DNA of 64,000 nt from Haloferula sp. BvORR071 (GCF_000739615.1 NZ_BATP01000022.1:330782-394781); one strand, 5' to 3'; positions 51,976 through 61,306 are shown, numbered from the stretch's first letter. Notes: generated by a model not told the origin, from the sequence alone. Numbers and translations are program-made.

Positions 51976-52839
51976 TCAGGGCTGCTTCGGCAAGTGCTCG
52001 GAGCAGTATTCCTTGCCGTCCGGCATCACGAAGAACTCCAGATCGGCGGGGTCCCGCTCATTGCGGCGGCAGACCTCGCAGACGTGGAAGGGCTCACTTT
52101 CCGGGCCCTTGGAGATCGTGAATTTGCGGCGGCGCGCAACGGCATTCACCAGAGTCTTGCGGCTCTGGATCACCCCCGGCAGCACCCACAAGCCATACGG
52201 AATCAGGGCAGGCACCGTGATCAGCAGGGTCTCAGGGTGAAGAATGCCATTGGCCAGCAAGAGGATCCCGGCCAGCCAGCCGAGGATCCGCACCTCCACC
52301 GGCAGAAGGAAGAACAGGCGGAACTCCACCTTGGGAAACAGGGTCGCGAAGGCGAGGAAGACCGAGGTGTAGAACATCATCCCGGCATTGATCGCGCCGA
52401 CCCCGGGCGGCAGATCGAAGAAAAACTGGGCAGCCGCGAGGCAAAACCAAGTGGCTAGCAGGTAGAGGGTCATCCGAGTGCTACCCCAAGCTCCTTCGAG
52501 CGAATCATTGATCAAAACCGCGATCGAGACCCCGAAGAACATGAACACAACCCCCATGGGGGTGAAAGGCTGCGAGCCGAAGGGGATCAGGACGAAGGAG
52601 AAGAGCCGCCACACCTGGCCCGACAAGATCGCCTCCTTGAAGAAGACCAAATCCAAGAGAATCAGCGGCCTGGCGTAGCTCGCGGCAAAGGTGATCGCAC
52701 CCAAGAATGCCAGCCACTTGAACAGACCACGGAAATGCAACCAATCCAACTTGCGTTCGAGTTTCTCCAGCCAGCGCACGGGCCGAGAGAAACCCGCCCC
52801 GCCGTTCCTGACAAGGCACAAGGGCTGGAGTGCCCCCAT
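51976..52839 (-). CDS. Rhomboid-like membrane protein without a visible catalytic serine
   Basis: A polytopic protein with about six membrane segments in rhomboid-like order and a C-terminal zinc-ribbon-like tail ('CEVCRRNERD...KEYCSEH'). The active-site motif GxSG is not found: the matching place reads 'VGAINAGMMFY'. It may be an inactive rhomboid (or a distant relative). The start is uncertain: ATG 52905 overlaps the divergent MFS gene start, ATG 52839 or GTG 52779 leave room for promoters. I list 52839. Confidence 0.72.
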   Translation of the reverse strand: MGALQPLCLVRNGGAGFSRPVRWLEKLERKLDWLHFRGLFKWLAFLGAITFAASYARPLILLDLVFFKEAILSGQVWRLFSFVLIPFGSQPFTPMGVVFMFFGVSIAVLINDSLEGAWGSTRMTLYLLATWFCLAAAQFFFDLPPGVGAINAGMMFYTSVFLAFATLFPKVEFRLFFLLPVEVRILGWLAGILLLANGILHPETLLITVPALIPYGLWVLPGVIQSRKTLVNAVARRRKFTISKGPESEPFHVCEVCRRNERDPADLEFFVMPDGKEYCSEHLPKQP

Positions 52840-52903
52840 CGAAAACGCCACCCCGGGATTAGGGTTTGGAAGATCAGGAATCGGTGATTTCTTGCCCGCG
52901 TCC

Positions 52904-54370
52904 ATGAGCGAACTGCCGGTCCCCCTCCCCCCCGCCGACGCCGCTCTGGAGAAAACCCGCCGCTACCTGCCCTGGGTGGTGGCGGTGGCGCTGTTCATGC
53001 AACAGCTCGACGGGACGATCGTGAACACCGCCGCACCGACGATGGCGACCTCCCTGGGGGTGGCGCCGCTGGCGCTGAAGTCGGTGCTGACCAGCTACAC
53101 CATCGCGATCGCCGTGCTAATCCCGCTGAGCGGCTGGCTGGCGGACAAGTTCGGGACCCGGCGGGTCTTCGGCTTCGCGGTGGCGATTTTCACGCTCGGC
53201 TCGCTGGCCTGCGGGCTATCGCTGAACCTGCCGATGCTGGTGGCCTCCCGGGTGCTGCAGGGCGTTGGGGCGGCCTTCATGATGCCGGTAGGGCGGATCG
53301 CGCTGCTGCGGACCTTTCCCAAGTCGGGGATCCTGCGGGCGATGAATTTCGTGATCATCCCCGCCCTGCTGGGTCCCTTGCTGGGACCGCTGACCGGCGG
53401 CCTGATCGTCCACTGGCTGCCATGGCGGGTGATCTTCCTGATCAATATCCCGATTGGAATCCTTGGACTCTTCCTGGTGAAGTGGCACATGCCGGATCAC
53501 CGCGGCTCCGCGACCGATCCGCTGGACACTAGGGGCTTCATCCTCTTCGGCTGCGGGATCGCTCTGCTCTCCTGGGTGTTGGAGATCTTCGGTGAACACC
53601 GCTTGGATCCGCTGCCGGTCGTGGGGCTGGCCGCGCTTTCGCTGGTCTTGATCGGCGCCTACTTCCGCCATGCGCGGCGGGTGCCAGACCCCTTGCTACC
53701 GGTGAACTTGTTCGGGATCCGCACCTTCCGGGTCTCGGTGGTCGGCGGTTTCCTGACCCGACTCGGTATCAGCGGCATGCCTTTCCTGCTGCCGCTGCTT
53801 TATCAGCTCGGCATGGGTTTCCAGCCTTGGCAGGCTGGTCTGCTGGTCATGCCACAGGCGCTCGCAGCCATCGGCATGAAGATACTGACGGAGCGGATCA
53901 TGGGCCGCTGGGGCCACAAGCGGGTGCTGCTCTGCAACACCGTGCTGATCGGCCTGATGATCGCCGCCTTCTCACAGGTCGGGCCCGGCACGCCGGTGGC
54001 GGTGATCCTACTCTTCAGCGTAATGCAAGGTAGCGTCTCCGCGCTGCAATTCACGGCGATGAACTCGCTGGCCTACGCGGACACCAGCGATGCCCAGGCC
54101 AGCGACGCCAGCACGGTGGCAAGCACGGGCCAGCAGCTCGCGATCAGCTTCGGGATTGCCTTCGCCTCGCTGGTCACGGCCTGGTTCTTGGGTGGGATCG
54201 ATCGCTCGGATTCCGCGCAGCTCATTCCCGCACTGCACAAAGCCTACCTGCTGTTAGGCGGAGTGACGGTAGCGAGTTCGGCGATGTTCCTGACGCTGCG
54301 TGCTAGCGACGGGGACAATGTGAGCGGACACGCGCAAGCGCGGAACTTGGAGGAGCCGGTGGAGGGGTAA
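52904..54370 (+). CDS. MFS drug:H+ antiporter, DHA2 (14-TM) family
   Basis: A 488-residue major facilitator of the DHA2 (EmrB/QacA-like) family, about 14 membrane segments. Motif A-like 'GWLADKFGTRRVFG' after segment 2 and motif C-like 'GPLLGPLTGGLIV' near segment 5 are visible. It exports drugs or other hydrophobic compounds. ATG 52904 overlaps the extreme possible start of the divergent rhomboid-like gene. It ends tail to tail with a second DHA2 transporter. Confidence 0.92.
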   Translation: MSELPVPLPPADAALEKTRRYLPWVVAVALFMQQLDGTIVNTAAPTMATSLGVAPLALKSVLTSYTIAIAVLIPLSGWLADKFGTRRVFGFAVAIFTLGSLACGLSLNLPMLVASRVLQGVGAAFMMPVGRIALLRTFPKSGILRAMNFVIIPALLGPLLGPLTGGLIVHWLPWRVIFLINIPIGILGLFLVKWHMPDHRGSATDPLDTRGFILFGCGIALLSWVLEIFGEHRLDPLPVVGLAALSLVLIGAYFRHARRVPDPLLPVNLFGIRTFRVSVVGGFLTRLGISGMPFLLPLLYQLGMGFQPWQAGLLVMPQALAAIGMKILTERIMGRWGHKRVLLCNTVLIGLMIAAFSQVGPGTPVAVILLFSVMQGSVSALQFTAMNSLAYADTSDAQASDASTVASTGQQLAISFGIAFASLVTAWFLGGIDRSDSAQLIPALHKAYLLLGGVTVASSAMFLTLRASDGDNVSGHAQARNLEEPVEG

Positions 54371-54417
54371 GAGTTGCCCCGGCATCGCAAACCCGAACCC
54401 AGCTGCTCCGCGGTTCA

Positions 54418-55986
54418 TCAATGAGCGTCTCCGCTGGGCATGGCTGGAGGCGAGACCTTGCGCATCAGGGGAACCAGGAGGGCGCCGATTCCGAAGCAAA
54501 TGGCGATGACCAGGAAGGCATCCGCGAAGCTGAGGACTTGGGCCTCGCGGAAGGTCAGGGACCAGAGCCGCTTGAGGGCCACGGCGTGACCGTGCAGGGC
54601 ATCGCCACCATGCAGGCCGGCGAAACGATTGCCGGTCTTGTGAAGCATGTCCTGCATGGCGGTGTTGCCGGAGTTCAGATTCTCGGCCAAGCGCAGGAAG
54701 TGGAGATTGGTGCGGTTGTTGAGGAGCGTGCCGCAGATCGCGATGCCGATCGCACCGCCGAGATTGCGCATCATGTTGAACAAGCCGCTGGCATATTTGA
54801 GGCGCTCCGGCGGCAGACTGCCCAAGCCGAGGTTCACGGCAGGTGCCACCGCGAAGACCTGGGGAAAACCGCGCAGCACCTGCGGCCAGAAGAGTTCCGA
54901 TGAACCCCAGTCGTGGGTGATAAAGGTGAAGCTCCACAGCCCGAAGCCGAAGAGAGCCAAGCCGAACATCATCAGCCAGCGGGTATCAAACTTGCGGGCC
55001 AGCATGATGTAGGCTGCCGTTCCCACCAGCGAGGCCGCTCCGGTGGAAGCGACCGCGAGTCCCGTCTGCCATGCACTATAACCGCGGACGTAGCCCAGGA
55101 AGAGCGGTGTCAGATAGACGGTGGCGAAGATGCCCACACCCGTGATGAACGAAAGCACACAGCCCAGCAGGAAATTCCGGTTCGCGAAGGCGCGCAGGTC
55201 TACGACCGGGCTGGCGGAAGCCAGACAGCGGACCACGAAGAGCACACCGGTCACCGCGGCGATCACGGCGAAGGTCGTGATGGCTTCATCATCGAACCAA
55301 TTCCAGCGGGCACCTTCTTCCAGCACATACTGAAGGCTGCCCAGGAAGACGGCCATCAGTGCAATCCCGAGGTAGTCCGCCCGCCTGATGAGCGAGAAAT
55401 CCGGCTCATCGATCTTCACAAGAAAGGGGACAGCGATAGCAACCGCAGCGCCGGGAATGAGATTGATGTAGAAGATCCAGCGCCAGTCCAAGCTATCGGT
55501 GATCCAGCCGCCGATCACCGGCCCCAAGGTCGGAGCTATCGATGCGATGGTGCCGATGACCGCGGCGGAGTAGACCCGGCGCGCGCCTTGGAAATAGTGG
55601 AAAGACGAGGTGAAGACCGTCGGAATCATCGATGCGCCGAGGAAGCCTTGGAGCACCCGGAACACGATCATGCTCTCGATATTCCACGCGAGGGCGCAGA
55701 GCAGACTGGTGATGGTAAAGCCGGTGGCCGAGATCGTGAACAACCAGCGCGTGGAGAAGACCCGGGTCAGCCAACCGGAAAGCGGAATGGTGATGATCTC
55801 CGCAATTAGATAAGCGGTCTGCACCCAGCCGATTTGGTCGCGTGAGGCAGACAGACCACCGCCAATGTCCTGCAGGGAAGAAGCGACGATCTGGATGTCC
55901 AGCAGGGCCATGAACATGCCCACGCACATGACGACGAAGGGCAGAACATCCCGGAAGCGGAAGGGCGTTTGTGCGACCGCATTCAC
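54418..55986 (-). CDS. MFS transporter, DHA2/EmrB-like, inner-membrane part of a tripartite pump
   Basis: A 522-residue 14-TM MFS transporter. The N-terminus 'PFVVMCVGMFMALLDIQIVASSLQDIGGGL' with the acidic Asp in segment 1 is typical of EmrB; motif A 'LSGWLTRVFSTRW' and motif C 'GPVIGGWITDSLDWRWIFY' follow. It overlaps the upstream EmrA-like gene by 4 bases, so adaptor and pump are coupled. Part of the MarR-controlled operon. It presumably works with an outer-membrane TolC-like channel encoded elsewhere. Confidence 0.94.
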   Translation of the reverse strand: MNAVAQTPFRFRDVLPFVVMCVGMFMALLDIQIVASSLQDIGGGLSASRDQIGWVQTAYLIAEIITIPLSGWLTRVFSTRWLFTISATGFTITSLLCALAWNIESMIVFRVLQGFLGASMIPTVFTSSFHYFQGARRVYSAAVIGTIASIAPTLGPVIGGWITDSLDWRWIFYINLIPGAAVAIAVPFLVKIDEPDFSLIRRADYLGIALMAVFLGSLQYVLEEGARWNWFDDEAITTFAVIAAVTGVLFVVRCLASASPVVDLRAFANRNFLLGCVLSFITGVGIFATVYLTPLFLGYVRGYSAWQTGLAVASTGAASLVGTAAYIMLARKFDTRWLMMFGLALFGFGLWSFTFITHDWGSSELFWPQVLRGFPQVFAVAPAVNLGLGSLPPERLKYASGLFNMMRNLGGAIGIAICGTLLNNRTNLHFLRLAENLNSGNTAMQDMLHKTGNRFAGLHGGDALHGHAVALKRLWSLTFREAQVLSFADAFLVIAICFGIGALLVPLMRKVSPPAMPSGDAH

Positions 55987-57110
55987 GAGCCCTCCTTTCC
56001 ACTGGAACGCGTGTCCACCTCCGCCTTCACCGAAAGGCCGGGCCGCAATTGGAATGAGGCCCCCTCCAGGTCATCGAGCACCACGCGGACCGCGAGGCGC
56101 TGCACGATGCGGGTGAAATTCCCGGTGGCATTTTCCGGCGGCAAGACGCTGAACTGCGCACCAGTGGCGGGGGCGATACTCGTCACCTTGCCGGTGAAAG
56201 TCTTGCCGGGGATTGAATCGATCCGAACCGAGGCAGGCGAGCCCGGCGCCATGCCCGCAATTTGGCTCTCCTTGAAGTTCGCATCGATCCAGAGGCCATG
56301 CACGGGCACCAGCGAGATGAGCTGCGAGCCGGTGCCGGCATAGGCACCCACCTGGGCACTGCGATTGCCGACGATGCCATCCACCGGGGCGCGGAGCTCC
56401 ACGTAGCTGAGATCCAGGCGTGCGGATTCCCGCTGGGCCAGGGACTGGGCCAAGGAGGCCTCCGCCTGCAGCTTCTGCGCGGCGATAACTTCCAGGTAGC
56501 GCTGCGCCGCTTCCAAGGCGGAGCGGGTCTTGGCTCCCGCAGCCTCGGCGCGCTGGTAGTCGGCATCGGCTTGCTGCGACGCTTGCGCGGAAATCGCATG
56601 GGCGGACAAGAGCCTTTGCAAGCGGGATTGATCTTCGCGGCTGCGGGTGATCTCCGCCAGCGCCGCATTCACTTCCGCCTCGGCCTGGGCAATCGTGGCA
56701 AGATGCTGGTGCCGCGTGGCATCGAGATTCGCCAAGGCAGCCTGCTGCATGGCGACTGCAGCGTTCGCCTTTGCGAGGGCCGCGCGGTAGTCGCGATCAT
56801 CGAGTTGAACCAGGAGGTCGCCGGCGTGGACGAGCTGATTGTCCTCCACCGCAACCCGCGCGATGAAGCCGGAAACCTGTGGCGCGATACTGGTCACGTT
56901 GCCACCGACATAGGCGTCGTCGGTGCTCTCCATGAATCGCCCGATGGTCCACCAGCGGTGAGTCCATTTGGCGGTACCGGTGGCAGCGAGAACAAGGAGG
57001 CCAAGCAGGAGCGCTCGCTTCAAGATCGATTGGCGGCGGGCGTTGGGGATCGTCTCTGTGCCCGGATGGCCGCTGACATCGGAAGCGGCGGGAATTGAGG
57101 TGGTTTGCAT
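55983..57110 (-). CDS. EmrA/HlyD-like membrane-fusion adaptor
   Basis: A 375-residue periplasmic adaptor. One N-terminal membrane anchor (about 32-48), biotinyl-lipoyl halves 'ISIAPQVSGFIARVAVEDNQLVHAGDLLVQLD' (about 72-101) and 'LRAPVDGIVGNRSAQVGAYAGTG' near residues 236-258, with a long alpha-hairpin rich in Ala/Gln between them, and a beta-barrel C-terminus. It bridges the EmrB-like pump with an outer-membrane channel. Stop/start overlap of 4 bases with the pump gene; preceded by a membrane gene 12 bases upstream. Confidence 0.94.
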   Translation of the reverse strand: MQTTSIPAASDVSGHPGTETIPNARRQSILKRALLLGLLVLAATGTAKWTHRWWTIGRFMESTDDAYVGGNVTSIAPQVSGFIARVAVEDNQLVHAGDLLVQLDDRDYRAALAKANAAVAMQQAALANLDATRHQHLATIAQAEAEVNAALAEITRSREDQSRLQRLLSAHAISAQASQQADADYQRAEAAGAKTRSALEAAQRYLEVIAAQKLQAEASLAQSLAQRESARLDLSYVELRAPVDGIVGNRSAQVGAYAGTGSQLISLVPVHGLWIDANFKESQIAGMAPGSPASVRIDSIPGKTFTGKVTSIAPATGAQFSVLPPENATGNFTRIVQRLAVRVVLDDLEGASFQLRPGLSVKAEVDTRSSGKEGS

Positions 57111-57122
57111 GATCTCAAACGG

Positions 57123-57818
57123 TTAGATTTTGTTGGCGGCGCCGCCGGCCGCATTGGCGAAAGCCAGCTTCATGGCGGACAAGTGAAGGGCCACCGCGAG
57201 GGGCACGAAAAAGCCGGGTATGAACATGAAGGGAAAGGTCCCTATCATCAGGTTGGGGACCTCGGCGTGGATGAGGTTCAGAGGACCCGGAGCGGTCAGC
57301 ACGGCGCGAACCACAACATTCGCCAGGGCGAGGAGTCCCAACACATTCCAAACGATTGCGATCACCGGCCCGTGCTTGGAGCGAGCCGAGATCAGAGCCA
57401 CCAGTGGTGCCGTGGCCCCCACGTAGATATCCACGTTCGCGCCGGAGAAGGTCAGCACTGCCGGCACAAGTCCCTCGTGCCAGAGTTGATGAATGAAGAG
57501 TTCGACGATGACGCGGAAGCTCTGGATGGATAGCAGGAGCGAGAGCGGAAGGGCCGGCCCGACAGGCGCTCTCAAAGTGCCGACAGCGAGAAGCCCCAGA
57601 AAGAGCATCACCGGAGCGAACAAGAATACCGCCCCGGGCGGACGCATCTCGGTATTCCGGATGACACCTGAATAGCCGATCACAGCCACATAGGCCAACC
57701 AAGTGATCAAGGAGACAGTGGCGATGATCGCGGAGCGCCGTGCCAAGCCACGCCAGACCAGCCATAGAACGACCCCCGCCATCGCTGCCACAAACACGAG
57801 GAAAAGGAGAGCGGTCAT
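57123..57818 (-). CDS. Hypothetical polytopic membrane protein in the MarR operon
   Basis: A 231-residue protein with about seven hydrophobic segments. I do not recognise the family. Conserved-looking polar spots are 'SFRVIVELFIHQLWHEGLVP' (about 107-126) and 'NVDIYVGATAPLVAL'. ATG 57818 overlaps the carbonic anhydrase stop by 4 bases (57815-57818), so it is made together with that enzyme. The linkage suggests a role tied to pH, bicarbonate or CO2, but this is inference. Confidence 0.75.
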   Translation of the reverse strand: MTALLFLVFVAAMAGVVLWLVWRGLARRSAIIATVSLITWLAYVAVIGYSGVIRNTEMRPPGAVFLFAPVMLFLGLLAVGTLRAPVGPALPLSLLLSIQSFRVIVELFIHQLWHEGLVPAVLTFSGANVDIYVGATAPLVALISARSKHGPVIAIVWNVLGLLALANVVVRAVLTAPGPLNLIHAEVPNLMIGTFPFMFIPGFFVPLAVALHLSAMKLAFANAAGGAANKI

Positions 57819-58345
57819 GGTTTTGTTTGGTTGGGCAGGACGACATCGACCTTTCCCGTGGCAAGGTCGTAAACCATGCCGGTGATGCAGATCCCGGCAG
57901 CCAGTTGCGGATTCGCCTTCAGGGCAGTCACGTCCACCGCCACGGATTGATAGGGGTCGGTGATGGCCAACTCCGCCAGGCCGGACATCTCTACCCCGAA
58001 GTGCTTGGCAAGTAGCTCCGGGGAATGAGCAAGACAGTTGATCCCACAATCCGTGTGATGCAAGACGATGAGGTTCCAGCCCGGACCCACTTCCTCACCA
58101 TTCAATTTCGCGACCATGCCCAGCATAGCCAGGGTCTGGAGCGTGGAGGGAAAAACCCGGCCGCCTATATTGCGGATTACAGCGGCCTCTCCGGCTGCCA
58201 GACCGAAGAGGTCGCCGGGATCCACGCGGGGATCGACACAAGCGAGGATCGTCGTCTTCAACGAAGGCAACATCTTCAAGCCGGGGCTAAAGCGACTCGC
58301 GGCAAATGCAGCGTTTCTTTGGGTGAGTGTTTCGATGGTGCTCAT
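57815..58345 (-). CDS. Beta-class carbonic anhydrase
   Basis: A 176-residue zinc enzyme that interconverts CO2 and bicarbonate. Ligands Cys36 in 'ACVDPRVDP', His97 and Cys100 in 'HHTDC'; the Asp38-Arg40 dyad is present, although the usual C-x-D-S-R reads C-V-D-P-R. The subgroup with 'DPGDLFGLAAGEAAVIRNIGGR' is common in soil bacteria. ATG 58345 chosen; it lies 42 bases after a MarR-type palindrome. First gene of the operon with the membrane protein and the EmrAB-like pump. Confidence 0.9.
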   Translation of the reverse strand: MSTIETLTQRNAAFAASRFSPGLKMLPSLKTTILACVDPRVDPGDLFGLAAGEAAVIRNIGGRVFPSTLQTLAMLGMVAKLNGEEVGPGWNLIVLHHTDCGINCLAHSPELLAKHFGVEMSGLAELAITDPYQSVAVDVTALKANPQLAAGICITGMVYDLATGKVDVVLPNQTKP

Positions 58346-58386
58346 GAGTGGATTCTCCAGAGGAGGAGTTGGATACAGGCTCGGCC

Positions 58387-58406
58387 AATGTTGCATATAC
58401 AACATT
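58387..58406 (-). promoter_or_regulatory. Operator palindrome upstream of the carbonic anhydrase/efflux operon
   Basis: The 20-base near-palindrome AATGTTGCATATACAACATT; half-sites AATGTTG and CAACATT are perfect inverted copies with CATATA between them. An identical 20-mer occurs at 58904-58923 before marR. It lies 41 bases upstream of the carbonic anhydrase ATG. Confidence 0.85.
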
Positions 58407-58426
58407 AAGCCCAAATAAAAAGTGCC

Positions 58427-58894
58427 TCAGCCGGGCTTGGACTTCATGAGGCGCTTGGCCATGTCCTCGATGGCCGCGACGTTGTTGTCGCCGAGCATGG
58501 ACTTGGCTTTCTCCTGCGCTTTCTCCCATGCGGGACGGACCTTGTGCAGCAGGCTAAGACCCGCAGCCGTCAGGACCATCGGCCGGGCCCGACCGCCCGC
58601 GCTGGTGGCGATCTCCTCGATCCAACCTTCCGAGATCAGAACCTTGAGATTGCGCGTCAGGGTGGAGCGGTCCTGGTGATGGTAGCGCCCGATCTCCGCG
58701 CGGCTGGCGGGGCCGATCCGGTAGATGACCACAAGCATCGCAAACTGCGGGGCATTCAATCCGAACTGCCGGAGCTCGTCGTCATAAACGCCGGTGAGCA
58801 CCCGCGAGGTCAGCCGGGTGCGCATGAGCAGGCAAGTGGAGGCGAATTCGGTGATGACCTCATCACCGGCTGCCGGAGTTCCATTGCGCTTCAT
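58427..58894 (-). CDS. MarR-family transcriptional regulator
   Basis: A 155-residue winged-helix repressor. The DNA-reading part is 'SRAEIGRYHHQDRSTLTRNLKVLISEGWIEEIATSAGGRARPMVLTAAG' (about 68-116; written here only as the region with the TLTRNL recognition helix and the RAR wing). ATG 58894 is chosen because the upstream frame would run into the operator. It is flanked by two identical 20-base palindromes, one at its own promoter and one at the next operon, which points to self-control and control of the efflux/carbonic anhydrase genes. Inducing ligand unknown. Confidence 0.93.
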   Translation of the reverse strand: MKRNGTPAAGDEVITEFASTCLLMRTRLTSRVLTGVYDDELRQFGLNAPQFAMLVVIYRIGPASRAEIGRYHHQDRSTLTRNLKVLISEGWIEEIATSAGGRARPMVLTAAGLSLLHKVRPAWEKAQEKAKSMLGDNNVAAIEDMAKRLMKSKPG

Positions 58895-58903
58895 GGGAGA
58901 ACT

Positions 58904-58923
58904 AATGTTGCATATACAACATT
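58904..58923 (-). promoter_or_regulatory. Operator palindrome in the marR promoter
   Basis: Identical 20-mer to 58387-58406. On the minus strand a -35-like TTGACT (58930-58925) is followed by a 17-base spacer that covers most of the palindrome and by a weak -10-like CATTAG (58907-58902). A bound repressor would therefore block RNA polymerase. Confidence 0.83.
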
Positions 58924-58972
58924 GAGTCAAATCCCTTTTCCGGAATTTTTCCGGAAGCCGTCCCTAAGCTCC

Positions 58973-61306
58973 CTACTTCGAGCTGGCGCGGTAGTAGTGA
59001 CGGGTGCCCTGCACGACCGGCGTGGTGGTGCCGATCAGGGTATGGTCGCCATCGGGGATAAACTGCGAGCTGAGGGGCAGCCAATTCACGAGGTCATCGC
59101 TGCCTTCAAAATCCACCCAAGAGCCCGGCGTGCCGACGACCCTGAATTGATACAGGCCACCCGGGGTCAAGGTCCCCGGCTGCAGCACCAAGTTCGGCGA
59201 GGGACGGGCGCTGATTGCGATCGACGGCGCTTCACCCGGTACTCCGACCGGCGAGCGACCACCCAAGCTGAAACGGCAGCAGCACTCCTGAACCTGCGTC
59301 TGCAGGTCGAAGGCGAGAACCGTGGGCCCGAGATCGACTGGCGAGCCGCCAGCGAGCAATTCCGGCACGCCATCCCCATCCACATCGCCGGTGGCAACCG
59401 TGATGCCGCCGGTGAAGTCATCACCGAAGGGCGAGTAGCTTCCCAGATCCGCGGAGCTGAGACCATCGAAGACCTTCACGTGCGGGCCACCACCCGCACC
59501 GCCACCGACCATTTTGGAAATGATCACATAGGGTGGCGAGGTCGGCCGCAGACGCCCATCGCCCAAGGCTGCCACTTCCACCCCGCCGGTGTAGCCAAGA
59601 TCGAAGGCAAAGAAGCTATTGGTCTCCACCCCAGTCGAACCATCGAAGACCTTCACGTGTGGACCACCGCCCGCACGCGCGCCCGTAATGATCTCCGCCC
59701 GGCCATCACCATTCAGATCACCTGCGGCAACGCTGACACCGCCTGCGAAGCCGCGATAAGCCAAGAAGCTGCGGATCTCCGCGCCAGTCTTGCCGTCGAA
59801 GACCTTCACATGCGGGCCACCGCCCGCAGCGGCACCAGTGACGATGTCCGCCACACCATCGCCATTCACATCCCCGGTCGCCACGGTGACACCGCCGGTG
59901 AAGGCGACATCGTAGGCAAGGAAGGATCGGAGCAGTTGATTGGTGCGACCGTCGAAGGCCTTCACGTGCGGAGCGCCGCCCGCGCCTGCAGCGACGACGA
60001 TGTCAGGGACACCATCACCATTCACATCACCGCTGGCCACGCGGACACCGCCGGTGAAGGAGGGATCGAAGGCATTCGTGTTAAGGGTGAGATTTGAGCG
60101 CGGCGACCAGATCAAGGCGCGCGGTGCGCTGCCGCCGGTGGCCAACTCCGCCAAGCCGTCCTTGTCGATATCGCCGACGGCGAGCGGGAATTGGTCGCCC
60201 TCGCTGGTCTCGTCATCTCCCCAAGTCCACATCTCACGGTTGGCATAGGGGTCGCCTGTCTTGTTGCTCTTGAGGACCTCCACACGGCGGCGGCCATTGA
60301 CCACGCCACCGATCGCGAGATCCGCGCGGCCATCGCCATCCAGATCTCCGACTGCCACGCGCACGCCTCCGAGCGAACGGCCGCCGAAGGGGAAATAGGA
60401 AACCTCGGTAGGTGGACCACCGGTGCCGAAGCTGGCACCGCTGAAGACCTTCACATGCGGACCACCGCCCGCACCGGTCGCGGTGATAATCTCGGCGCGG
60501 CCATCGCCATCCAGGTCACCAGCCGCGACGTAGATGCCACCCGCCGGTGCCTCCTTATAGGCAGCAAAGGAGAAGATCTCAGTCTCGCTGAGACCATCGA
60601 AGACTTTCACGTGCGGCCCCCCACCGGCACCGGCCGCGGTGATGATGTCGTCCACGCCGTCCCCGGTCACATCACCGGTGGCGACGCGGATGCCGCTGTT
60701 GAAGGAGTCATCGTAGGGCACGAAGATGTTCATCATCTTGCCGTCCTTGCCGAAGACCTTGATGTGGGGACCACCACCCGCGCCAGCTCCGGTGACGATC
60801 GCTGATTCCCCACCTTCAAAATGGCCGACGGCCACGAAGCGCGGTGCCGTGGCGCCCCCAGCGCCGCCCCCACCCTCGGGCACTTGGATCTCCAGTATCG
60901 GTGCAGTAAGCGAGGCCACCGATGCGGTGCCTCCATGGCGGTAGACCTTGATGTGGGGACCGCCACCGGGACCGCCGCGGAGAGTGCTGCAGACCAAGTC
61001 CGCCGCGCCGTCGCCATCCAGATCCCCGATCGCGAGATGGACGCCCGGTTCATCGATCGCGATGGCCGAGCCGGGAAGCGGATGGGAGCCGCCGGGCAGA
61101 TCCTCGCGGAAGGCCTGCGGGTAGAAGGGAAAGCGCTGCGGCATGAAGTCGCGGCGCTGGACGAGCGGCGCACCGCCGGGACCAGCCCCGGCGAGAATGC
61201 GGAATTGCGGTTCGCTGCCAGCCTGCGTCGGCGGCGCGGTCAGGCTGCAGATGAGCAGGACGGAAAGACGCGAAGACGATCCGGCAAGGCGGCTCAGGGT
61301 TTTCAT
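58973..61306 (-). CDS. Secreted FG-GAP/VCBS-repeat protein
   Basis: A 777-residue exported protein with signal peptide (about 1-29) and about eleven calcium-loop repeats of the form 'VATGDVNGDGVADIV' followed by 'GGGPHVKVFDG'; at least eight are canonical and three are divergent (for example 'NGRRRVEVL'). The fold is expected to be an integrin-alpha-like beta-propeller that binds calcium. A C-terminal domain (about 690-777) resembles the ones used for export in verrucomicrobial proteins ('ISARPSPNLVLQPGTLTPGG...'). Likely surface adhesion or ligand binding. Start ATG 61306. Confidence 0.9.
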   Translation of the reverse strand: MKTLSRLAGSSSRLSVLLICSLTAPPTQAGSEPQFRILAGAGPGGAPLVQRRDFMPQRFPFYPQAFREDLPGGSHPLPGSAIAIDEPGVHLAIGDLDGDGAADLVCSTLRGGPGGGPHIKVYRHGGTASVASLTAPILEIQVPEGGGGAGGATAPRFVAVGHFEGGESAIVTGAGAGGGPHIKVFGKDGKMMNIFVPYDDSFNSGIRVATGDVTGDGVDDIITAAGAGGGPHVKVFDGLSETEIFSFAAYKEAPAGGIYVAAGDLDGDGRAEIITATGAGGGPHVKVFSGASFGTGGPPTEVSYFPFGGRSLGGVRVAVGDLDGDGRADLAIGGVVNGRRRVEVLKSNKTGDPYANREMWTWGDDETSEGDQFPLAVGDIDKDGLAELATGGSAPRALIWSPRSNLTLNTNAFDPSFTGGVRVASGDVNGDGVPDIVVAAGAGGAPHVKAFDGRTNQLLRSFLAYDVAFTGGVTVATGDVNGDGVADIVTGAAAGGGPHVKVFDGKTGAEIRSFLAYRGFAGGVSVAAGDLNGDGRAEIITGARAGGGPHVKVFDGSTGVETNSFFAFDLGYTGGVEVAALGDGRLRPTSPPYVIISKMVGGGAGGGPHVKVFDGLSSADLGSYSPFGDDFTGGITVATGDVDGDGVPELLAGGSPVDLGPTVLAFDLQTQVQECCCRFSLGGRSPVGVPGEAPSIAISARPSPNLVLQPGTLTPGGLYQFRVVGTPGSWVDFEGSDDLVNWLPLSSQFIPDGDHTLIGTTTPVVQGTRHYYRASSK

